A DNA stretch of 64,000 nt. It comes from Adineta vaga (lineage: Eukaryota > Rotifera). Below the pieces are notes generated by a model that was not told where the DNA came from, did not search any database, and worked only from the letters and a program-made list of their open reading frames with translations. Below, piece after piece: positions 55,755 through 64,000 of the stretch. Numbering within the stretch: position 1 is the stretch's first letter; each line of letters starts with the position of its first letter. The translations under genes and the position numbers were made by a program. Where the stretch lies: contig CP075493.1 of assembly GCA_021613535.1 (NCBI GenBank), forward strand, positions 16,988,001 to 17,052,000, written 5' to 3'.

Positions 55755-57731
55755 TCAATTTGGTAATTGTAGACGAAAATTATCAAATTGAGCATAATCC
55801 CAAGATGATCCAATCGCAGCCCATCCTGAATGGCTAGATGCACTTAATTCACATCGGCCAACTACATTACCGTTAATATATACTATTGAATGATCTTGTA
55901 GAACAACAAGTGTCAATCGATACCAAGTACCAGCGACAATGGAGATGCTTTCAGAAGCGATTGGATTTGTAATCTTTGTACTATCACTTATCTGCCAAGA
56001 TCCATTATTAGTTGTATTGATGCTGAATACAATACCGGGACTTCCAGTGCCACAACCTCCTCTTGAAACTCCTAGAGCAACAAATGCAGTTCCACTCTTC
56101 TCAATCATAACATCGACACTAACATTCAAAGGTTGTTTCCAACTAGAATTACCAATAATAGAATATGGATAGATTGCTTCGTCACACCAACTAATAGTTG
56201 CTTCAGGTACCATCTGTCTCATAGTTTTGCCACGGGTACTTGCTGTATCTACAATTTCCCATGAACCTGTCTGATCAGAAAAATACGATGCTTCACTGGA
56301 TATTTGATATTTGTCAAAATTATCTGCATATGGTAGTGGAAAAGGTTGGGAAGCTGGAGCTTCGTATGTACCTTTTGTACCATTAATTGTTGAAACAGTA
56401 TAAAGTACACCAACTGGTAGTTGAAGTGTAAATTTTCCATCATTCAAGGCAATTAATCCTTTGTAGGTGAATGCTTGTTTTACATCCAATATGTTGAGAT
56501 CCGTGAAAAAAACATATAGTTGAGTTACATGATGAAAAGAATTGTCGAGTTGAAAAGTTGCTGTTTGATTAGTTGTAGTATAGTGTACCGTACTGGAATG
56601 TGCACATTGTGAGCGATCACGATTCATCGTTTCGATGATAATAGTCAATTGTTGACCAGTTGGATCAGTTAATGATACATAACTACCACCATTATCTAAC
56701 AATCCAACGCCTGATCCATGTTTTAAAAAAGACCATCCAGCTTTTGTAAATTGTCCCCAATGTGCTGATACCCATAGAAGTCGTCCAATTTGATAGTGTC
56801 CTGACCATGGTTCATTGGCACGTAGTATACCAACGCCACTCCATGGTAATCCGTCGTAAAATGAGTTAATTAAATCCCAAGCAATAGTTGCAGTTAAATT
56901 CGCACGAACATAATTTTGATTCAGAGATCTTGCCCAACATAGAGAACCCGTATCATAATCAAGTGACATATCTTCACTTGACCATTGAAGCTTGTTAAGA
57001 GCAGCACAGTCTGATGCTATAGATGAACCAACATAGTGCGAACCGACAACATCAACAGCAGCTGCCCATTCGGAATCGCTAGCTAAAGTTTTACAAACAT
57101 CCCATCCTGAGTCATGACCAACAATCTTTGTTTTGAGTCCAGCTGTCACGATTGCTGCCTTGAGTGCCAGTGTATAGCCTTTGTTCCAATTACGTTCATT
57201 CCAAATTCCAACGTAATCAATATCAAGATTGTAATATTTCTTAGCACCTAATAACCAATTCATCGTATATCGAACAGTACTATTCGTCCAAGGCGACTTT
57301 TTTCCTTCACCAACCCAACCAGGAAATCCCCAACTGAGAGCATACAAAGTAATGTTTGGATTTCGTCGTTTTGCTTCCACCATGGTACTCCATTCATAAC
57401 CTCGTTGGTAGTTTTCATCATCAGCTGTATGCATATGGGACGGTTCTGTTCCATCGGTCGATTGTGCATCGCCACCAATTTCAACTTTAAGTATGTGTAA
57501 TGAAGCACCAAAACCTGGTAAAAATAAGTAATCCATTATTTGACTATACCACTTGCTATCATAGTCTGGAAGTAAACGTGTAACACAACCACCACCACTC
57601 AATCCACCAACACCATCTAAAGGTTTACCTAATCCAGTTGCTTTGCTCACATCATATGTGAAAGCTGCATTCGACATTGAAAAAAGTGTTACGAGAACAC
57701 TGATCACAAACATTAAATCAACCAGTATCAT
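55755..57731 (-). CDS. GALC: galactocerebrosidase (GH59)
   Basis: Intronless 658-aa lysosomal enzyme that hydrolyses galactosylceramide and related beta-galactosyl lipids. A signal peptide (LMFVISVLVTLFSMSNA) precedes the TIM barrel with GVGGLSGGGCVTRLLPDY, ILKVEIGGDAQSTDGTEPSHMH, WGFPGWVGEGKKSPW, acid/base Glu179 in GIWNERNWN and nucleophile Glu253 in SSEDMS, close to the positions in mouse GALC (182 and 258, from memory). A beta-sandwich and a C-terminal lectin-like domain (about residues 470-655: ISWCDEAIYPY, WYRLTLVVLQDHSIVYINGNVVG) complete the family layout; the length is near the vertebrate 668-685. TATATA lies about 35 bp before the ATG. The lack of introns is odd for an animal GALC and may reflect acquisition or retroposition. 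Confidence 0.93.
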   Translation of the reverse strand: MILVDLMFVISVLVTLFSMSNAAFTYDVSKATGLGKPLDGVGGLSGGGCVTRLLPDYDSKWYSQIMDYLFLPGFGASLHILKVEIGGDAQSTDGTEPSHMHTADDENYQRGYEWSTMVEAKRRNPNITLYALSWGFPGWVGEGKKSPWTNSTVRYTMNWLLGAKKYYNLDIDYVGIWNERNWNKGYTLALKAAIVTAGLKTKIVGHDSGWDVCKTLASDSEWAAAVDVVGSHYVGSSIASDCAALNKLQWSSEDMSLDYDTGSLCWARSLNQNYVRANLTATIAWDLINSFYDGLPWSGVGILRANEPWSGHYQIGRLLWVSAHWGQFTKAGWSFLKHGSGVGLLDNGGSYVSLTDPTGQQLTIIIETMNRDRSQCAHSSTVHYTTTNQTATFQLDNSFHHVTQLYVFFTDLNILDVKQAFTYKGLIALNDGKFTLQLPVGVLYTVSTINGTKGTYEAPASQPFPLPYADNFDKYQISSEASYFSDQTGSWEIVDTASTRGKTMRQMVPEATISWCDEAIYPYSIIGNSSWKQPLNVSVDVMIEKSGTAFVALGVSRGGCGTGSPGIVFSINTTNNGSWQISDSTKITNPIASESISIVAGTWYRLTLVVLQDHSIVYINGNVVGRCELSASSHSGWAAIGSSWDYAQFDNFRLQLPN

Positions 57732-58357
57732 TAATCTTTCTGAAAATGCATGTTTACTAAAATATATACATAAAAAGGTTGTCAGTTTTAGATTATTTTT
57801 CTTTATAACTATGAAAACAAGTTCTGTTTTAAGTCTTACCTATGTTATCAAATATGAATACTTTAAATATAGAACTCCCAAGACATGAGCCGAAGGACAG
57901 AATAAAGATAAAAGTACAGAGTATATGATACAAGAGGTAAGTATGGGTATCTCTTTCCTGCACTAAAAAAAAAGAAAGATAATAATGTATATAACAATGA
58001 TAAATTATTCTCATAAAATATTTTTCAATTTGATTGTTAATCATAAAATGAGTAAATATTCCAAATTTTCTCTTACCCTCATTCGTAAAAAAAAGCGAAA
58101 AAGATGAAGTTTGATGTTAGATTTTGTATATGACAACCCCTTACATACTTATTTTAATTCAAATAGAAAGTTTCCTGATTTTTAAAAGAAAATTAGAGAG
58201 AGAAATATACAATCTTTTTGATCAGACAGAATTCAAACAAGAGTGAAGCACGATCGCCATTCTGATCGAATATCTGATATAATCAATAAGCTATATTTAC
58301 GTATTTATCAATGGGAAATGTAATAATATAAAAGAAATAACTAAACGTCATATTTAG
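57732..58357. other. intergenic, no gene seen
   Basis: GALC promoter side; no supported frame. Confidence 0.35.
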
Positions 58358-58650
58358 ATGTTATCTTTAGTAGGAATACTTATCATCTTGTTATGCATTG
58401 TTGTTAAATACTTTATTACATTCATTAGTGATATTTTGGCCTCGTGATTTGGGGAAAATTTATCGTTATTCTAAATGATTCTAAAGAGGATCACAGTTAT
58501 GGTGTTACATTACCTAATTATGTAACAGTATTTTATGAACAACTACCACTATGTACTAAGTTATGGGTTAAAAGTCAACCAATCAAATCACTTGATAATT
58601 ATTCATCGATTCGTGTTCATGCCTATGAAAGTGCACAGTGGTGTAACTGA
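58358..58650 (+). other. degraded ORF of unknown family
   Basis: The ATG at 58358 opens a hydrophobic anchor-like stretch (SLVGILIILLCIVVKYFITFI) that stops at 58445-58447. A second frame, 58444-58650, reads YGVTLPNYVTVFYEQLPLCTKLWVKSQ to SAQWCN and ends exactly where a TGTGGG palindrome starts. The composition looks protein-like, but I do not recognise it. Probably a gene remnant cut by the palindrome. Confidence 0.35.
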
Positions 58651-58697
58651 GGGTGGGTGTGGGTACTACATTTATCTAACACCAACACTCACACCTT
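58649..58697. repeat. TGTGGG-type palindromic element 11
   Basis: GAGGGTGGGTGTGGGTACT, a loop, then CTAACACCAACACTCACACCTTG. 70 bp upstream of the hammerhead ribozyme. Confidence 0.65.
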
Positions 58698-58768
58698 GCT
58701 GAGAAATTTCTATAAATCTTAGGATAACATTTGATTTGAGTCTTTTCACTGGATCATGATGCAGAGTA

Positions 58769-58836
58769 TATTCCTAAACCTACCTGATGAGTCCCTTTAG
58801 CAAGGACGAAACGCATCGTAGTGTAGCTTAGGAATA
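58769..58836 (+). ncRNA. type I hammerhead ribozyme
   Basis: All core parts are present: CUGAUGA (58784-58790), stem II GUCC/GGAC (58791-58794 with 58804-58807, 9-nt loop), GAA (58808-58810), stem III ACGC/GUGU (58811-58814 with 58821-58824, loop AUCGUA), cleavage triplet GUA with the cut after A58825, and a long stem I closed by UAUUCCUAA (58769-58777) pairing with UUAGGAAUA (58828-58836) through an internal loop. The core CUGAUGAGUCC...GGACGAAACGC matches the Schistosoma/Penelope-type hammerhead. In rotifers such ribozymes sit in Penelope-like elements; no reverse transcriptase is seen here, so this is a solo copy. Confidence 0.9.
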
Positions 58837-58850
58837 ATTATATTCTATTA

Positions 58851-58877
58851 AACACACGCACACACACATTCAAGATC
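58851..58877. repeat. CA-rich solitary arm with TTCAAGAT end
   Basis: ACACACGCACACACACATTCAAGATCC directly follows the ribozyme and ends with the same CAAGAT motif as the TGTGGG palindromes; no left arm is adjacent. Confidence 0.4.
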
Positions 58878-60120
58878 CTTGTTATTTGTTTAAGTAACTA
58901 TCTTTGTTTTTATACAAATACCTTGGCTGATCTATAGTATAATAATGTGAGTTCATCTGACATCATAAATAAAAGTTCGGATAGAATTGTAATTGAAAAT
59001 TTTCTAACAGCTGTAGCTGATGCACATTCTCTTTTTTTTTTATTTCCACCAATCTCATTTTATATCTATACATTAACATCAAATATATTTAGAGATGAAT
59101 TTATTTCTCTTGTAAAAAAACTTCTTTTGTTGGAAATATTTCTTTATTAATCATTTAATTATACCAATAGATAGAAATAGAACATAGAGAGCAACTTTTA
59201 ACTATCAGTATTTCAATATTGTCTCGTCAAATTGTTCTGTTTTTTATTTCATTATTAATTAAGTCTTAATAAATTCCATGTTGACAAAATTTCTTGCCAA
59301 TGTCGATGTGAATGTGCGTATAGATCTGTCTGGACTACACATAAAGCATTACGATGATTTTCTAGAAGATTCTGCACTTCTGACATGAGAGATATTTATC
59401 TAAATATTCCTTACGAGTTTATCATTCTTATTGATAATATGTGATTATATACGTATAAGAGCAGAACAAAAAAGGCAAAACAAATTGAAATTGAAAATTA
59501 CTGTTATCATTTCATTTTCTAAAATGATTTTCACGAAATATCTTCGTGTTTTTATAAATCTTCAAACTACTTTGTTTTGATTTGATCCTATAAACTAATC
59601 ATAAAATCGTTTCCAAATCGACTCTAATCTCAAAACTATGTTGGCGAGGGCGCTCTAAATCGTTCTGATTTCAATAGGATAGAGGCTTATTTCGTAAACC
59701 TATGGACATTCTTCACGTGAATGATAAAGACTACTCTTTTGTCTCATTTGCATCGTTTTTCTTTTTTCCTTTATATGTCGAGGAAAAAAACAAGTAAACC
59801 ATTTTTTATTCAAACCGGGTAATAATTTGTATTCGTAGGTAAAAAATTATGGTAGATTAGAATTTTTCGAAGATCTTCGCAAAATCGTAAAGAAAATTGT
59901 CCAGGTTCACAGATCCGATAACCGATTTACATTGGGTTCCGTCGACAAAAATTTACTCACTTAACTTGTTATAAATTCTACGAGCGTTACTTCTAGCTTT
60001 ATATTGTATTATAATCCCATGATCACATATCATCACTGAATATTATATATGAGATCTTATTTTTTAGATATTTAGTTAAACGAATTGTGATTGATTATAA
60101 GACGAGGAAATAAAACAAAG
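58878..60120. other. intergenic, no gene seen
   Basis: Short frames (for example 58947-59150) are unsupported. No reverse transcriptase fragment was found on either strand near the ribozyme. Confidence 0.4.
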
Positions 60121-62677
60121 ATGAATGAATTGATGAGATCATTCGATGAAATTCTTCGTCGAGAAATTATTGAAAGAAATTATTTAGTAATATATCTTGA
60201 CAGGAATATTAATCAATTTAATGAAGATTTCTTAAAAGAAGTGAAAAATTATTTTCATAAAATTGAAATCTTTGATAATATTGATCAATGTTTGAAATTA
60301 TTCAATGAAATGAAAAATATCAAAGTCTCTTTGATTACTAATGAAATGCATGGAAAACATATTTTACCTTCTATTCATCATTATTCTCAATTGAATTCAA
60401 TTTATTTCTTATCTCAAAATCAATTCAATAATAATTTATGGTCAAAAATCGAATATTCATCTCCCAAACTCAATTCTATATCCAATCACTTAAAATTACA
60501 AAGAAAACAAAATAATGCCAATTCAATTTCTATAAGTTTCCTTCCATTTAATCGTGAAATATCTGAAATAAATATAAATGAATTAGAATCTTCTTATATG
60601 TATACACAAATATTCAAAGAAATTCTTCTTAATATAAATTATAATAATAATGATTCAATTCAAATTTTAACAAATTATTGTCGTGAAATTTATCCAAATT
60701 ATCACAATGTTATCGATGAATTTGAAAATAAATATACATCTGATAAATCCATTTAGTGGTATACAAAAGAACCATTTATTTATGAATTACTTAATCAAGT
60801 ATTGAGAAATTTACAAGGTTCTATTCTTATTTCTATGGGAATTTTTATTCGAAATTTACATGAACAAATTCAACAATTGTATGAAGAACAAATGAAAAAA
60901 TTGTAAAGAAAATCATTTTATTGTTTATCGTGGACAAGGTTTAACATTAAATGATTTTGAAAAACTTCAAAATACAATTGATGGTTTAATTTCTTTCAAT
61001 AATTTCTTATCAACAAGTCGAAATCGAAATATTTCTTTATTATTTGCTGAAAGTTCTTCATCGAAATCAAATACAATTGGCATTGTTTTTCAAATAAATA
61101 TTGATCTATCTATTGTATCAACACCTTGTGCCGATATTCATAATTATAGTCATTTTCAATCTGAAGAAGAAATTCTCTTTTCTATGCATACAATATTTCG
61201 TATTAAGGAAATTATTTCACTTAATGAAAACAAAACAATTTATCAAGTTAATCTTCTATTAACAAATAATGATGATCCACAACTTGCTCTTCTTACAGAT
61301 CATATTCGTAATGAAACTAATCGTTCAAATCATTCCGAAAAAATTGCACATTTATTAATTAAAATTGGAGAATTTAAGAAATCGGAAGAAATTTATCAAA
61401 ATTTACTTGAAGAAACATTGGATTTAAATAAAAAATCACATTATTTTAATCAACTTGGTTATATTAAAGATGAACAAGGAGATTACAGAAAAGCTATTGA
61501 ATATTATCAACAAGGACTTGATATCAAACAAATCATTTTACCATCAAATGATCCTTTATCAGCGATTACTTTGAATAATATTGGTGTTGCCTTTAGAAAT
61601 TTAGGAGAATATTTCAATGCTCTTTCTTTCTATGAAAAAGCACTTGAAATTCGAAAAGAAGTTCTTCCGTCAAATCATTCTGACATTGCTCAATCTTACA
61701 ATAATATTGGTGCGGTACATCGAGATCAATATGATTATTCCAAAGCATTGTTATTTTATGAAAAAGCACTTACAATCCGAGAAGAAATTCTTCCGAAAAA
61801 TCATCCAGATATTGCAGAATCTTATAATAACATTGGTATAGTATATCACGATATAGAAGAATATTCCAAAGCACTTTTATTTTATAAAAAATCTCTTGAA
61901 ATTCGGCAAATAATTCTTCCAATAAATCATCCGGATATTGGTCAATCCTACAATAATATTGGTGTCACATATAATAGTATGAGTTTGTCTTCTGAAGCAC
62001 TTTTATCTCATGAAAATGCACGAAATATTTTTGAGAAAATTCTTTCTTCAACTCATCCAACATTGGCAACTTGTTATAATAATATTGGTGATGTGTATCG
62101 AGATCAAAATGATTACTCAAATGCAATTCTATTTTATGAAAAATCATTAGCAATTCGTGAAAAGATTTTTCCATCAGTTCATCCATGTATCGGTCAATCT
62201 TATAATAATTTTGGTAAAGTATATAAATGTACAAAACAATTTTCCAAGGCATTATTATTCTTCGAAAAAGCGTGTCCAATTTTAGAAGAAATCTTTTCAT
62301 CGAAAGGTCTCATTTTGGCTATTCTATATAACAATATAAGTGAAATACATCGAATGATGAAAGATAATCAAAAAGCACTTTTTTATGCGGAAAAATCATT
62401 TGAAATCGCGAAAAATCTTTCTTCAGATAATCATTCTGAATTCATTGATATTTTGAAAAATATTGCTTTAGTTTATTCCAATGTGAATGATTATTCACAA
62501 GCTCTTTTATACTTTAACTATGCATTCGATAAATTACAATGTTTATTACCTGCGGATCAAAACCAACCTCAACATCTAAAAAAACTTATTGAAACGACGG
62601 AAAACAATATAAAAATGATCTGTTTCAATTTCAAAAATACAACTGACTTTTTTGCGATGCTTTCTTCCTATATCTGA
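60121..62677 (+). pseudogene. NAD:arginine ADP-ribosyltransferase-TPR protein, pseudogene 2
   Basis: N-terminal region from the ATG at 60121 (YLVIYLDRNINQF...SLITNEMHGKHILPSIHHYSQLNSIYFLS) runs open to a TAG at 60754-60756, inside the conserved SI-stop-WYTKEPFIYELLNQVLR. A +1 frameshift follows at about 60900. Then the ART catalytic parts are complete: FIVYRGQGL (motif 1 Arg), NNFLSTSRN (STS), and SEEEILFSMHTIFRI (ExE). From about 61320 at least eight KLC-type 42-residue TPRs follow (YNNIGAVHRDQYDYSKALLFYEKALTIREEILPKNHPDIAES and so on) to 62677 without a break. Only two lesions, so inactivation looks recent. Paralogous to the minus-strand copy at 51.8-54.2 kb. Confidence 0.85.
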
Positions 62678-64000
62678 CATTAATTCTATTCACAATTTGA
62701 AAACGTAATTGTAACTTTGTTCACCAGTAGAGACGTCATTCCTAATAACATGAGGGTGTGGGTGTGGGTGTGGGATGAACACTAGCTAATCATCTACACC
62801 CACACCCCGGTGTCCTCATAAGATGTGTATCATGTTTTAACATACGCCTTGTCAGAACAATGTCAATAAAAAAGTTATCAGCTATCACGATTCAATACCA
62901 TCGCTGAAGATCATTCAATACATACATCACTATAGTTTGAGCATGGCCAAGACTTGCCATGGAATCTTGTTGATCGATGTTGATTATATAATTCCAGATG
63001 TATCCATTGATAGCCGCCAGCTCATAAACTTTGACGCTTCACTTGCGCGCTTTTTCAAGAATATATTGTTTGAACGAAAGCCTAGCTTGGTTCGAATTTT
63101 TGTTGCTGTTTCTCGAAAAATGCCAAAACTTGAGGAGCAACTCAAATTTCTCTCTCGACATAGAATTTTGAATGATCTCTGATATGTGCAACTGACTGCT
63201 ACTCTAGCAATGGCTCAGTTTCGGCATTTGTACCAACTCTATCTGAATAATAATTTCAAGAAACTCGAGCATCTCTTGATCAGTGATTGATGTTTTCATT
63301 GACTCTGTTGGGCCTTTCAACAGGACTTAATATGTCATATCATACGGTCTCTCAGCTGTTAAAACATTTGTTCAAACCAAATTGGCACTTAACCTTCTTT
63401 TTTAAACTTTCGTTTTAATTATCTCAGTAGAATTAATAGTGAAATTCGTCATTTTTATGGACATTTTGTATTCGAACGGAAGGTCATGATCAAATTTTGA
63501 AAACTGATGGTTTCAGTTCAGTCTCGATACTTTAATCTCACATGTGGATGACTCTTTTTGATGCTCCGTTCGTGAGATCATGTTCTTTAAAAATCACAAA
63601 TTTAGATGCATATGGACGATAGAAACAAATAAAGAAAACAAAAAACTCGCGACGAACTACTAAAGAGTGCCTTCGCACCGAAAAATCGGAAAGTTCCGCT
63701 CTCTTATCTTATATGTACTATCCGCATGATGTGAAAGAACGCAAAAGTAATTTCAGGAATTTCTCATATGATCGCTAAAAATCACTTATTATGTGATGTA
63801 ACAAAGAAGAGAACAATGAATAAACAGCGGGAGACAATAAAAAAAAAGTCACTAAGTGCATTTGTTAGAAGTTATTTCTTTACAAAAAATGAATATTTCG
63901 AAGAAGTTTCGAAGAAAACTGAACCATGATGTATGGGTTAATGTTGTTTTAACGTAAAGTTTAAAGTTCATCCAAATTTAAACAACATTGATCAATACAA
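62678..64000. other. right-end intergenic region
   Basis: Contains palindromic element 12. The 81-aa frame at 62937-63182 (MAKTCHGILLIDVDYII...FERKPSLVRIFVAVSRKM) looks protein-like but matches no family I know; it could be a gene fragment. Nothing else seen. Confidence 0.35.
62752..62808. repeat. TGTGGG-type palindromic element 12
   Basis: GAGGGTGTGGGTGTGGGTGTGGG, a loop of about 20 nt, then ATCTACACCCACACCCC. It starts 75 bp after the TPR reading frame's stop codon. Confidence 0.8.

Noticed and set aside
60754-60756. TAG/TGA readthrough or a variant genetic code
   Set aside because: TAA, TAG and TGA all end intact genes in the window (TGA for the RING-GTPase, TAG for GH35 and P450, TAA for astacin), and the affected genes also carry frameshifts.

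Overview
The window looks like bdelloid rotifer nuclear DNA (Adineta/Rotaria type). The DNA is very AT-rich and most genes are split by GT-AG introns of about 45-60 bp. It holds domain combinations typical of bdelloids: ADP-ribosyltransferase plus TPR, NHL-repeat ectodomains, PAN plus CAP, and divergent rhodopsin-family GPCRs. It also has a plant-like intronless GH35 gene, a Schistosoma/Penelope-type hammerhead ribozyme, and more than a dozen short palindromes built on TGTGGG, which I recall as the bdelloid telomere repeat. The species call is inference; no rRNA, tRNA or mitochondrial marker was found.

Layout. 0-3.7 kb: the 3' part of a PIF1-family helicase and a hAT-transposase-derived gene with a coiled-coil tail. 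5.7-14.9 kb: one large type II membrane protein gene that I could assemble as 29 exons in a consistent frame (1603 aa). It has 19 cysteine-rich repeats, one per exon, and two LamG/concanavalin-like domains. 15.9-20.1 kb: a graveyard with NmrA-like, Kelch and FG-GAP remnants. 20.6-22.3 kb: an intact GPCR and a small unknown gene. 22.6-26.7 kb: a decayed coiled-coil GTPase, a decayed B-lectin and a small secreted protein. 27.5-30.3 kb: a RING finger fused to an IRG-like GTPase. 30.7-33.4 kb: a divergent pair of secreted genes (PAN-PAN-CAP and an astacin protease). 34-37.9 kb: a WWE ORF, a prepropeptide with an 8-cysteine mature region, a TA-flanked MITE and an SGNH-hydrolase remnant. 38.4-40.6 kb: an intronless plant-like beta-galactosidase. 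43.4-51.1 kb: two NHL-propeller genes arranged tail to tail. 51.8-57.7 kb: an ART-TPR pseudogene, a GNAT pseudogene, a P450 fragment and an intact GALC (GH59). 58.6-62.8 kb: a TGTGGG palindrome, the hammerhead ribozyme and a second ART-TPR pseudogene.

How the parts fit. Most intact genes encode secreted, lysosomal or cell-surface proteins (CAP, astacin, GALC, beta-galactosidase, NHL, LamG) or putative immune factors (RING-IRG). There is no operon logic. The high density of pseudogenes, probable foreign genes, a solitary ribozyme and telomere-like palindromes fits a subtelomeric or formerly subtelomeric region in which foreign genes arrive and decay.
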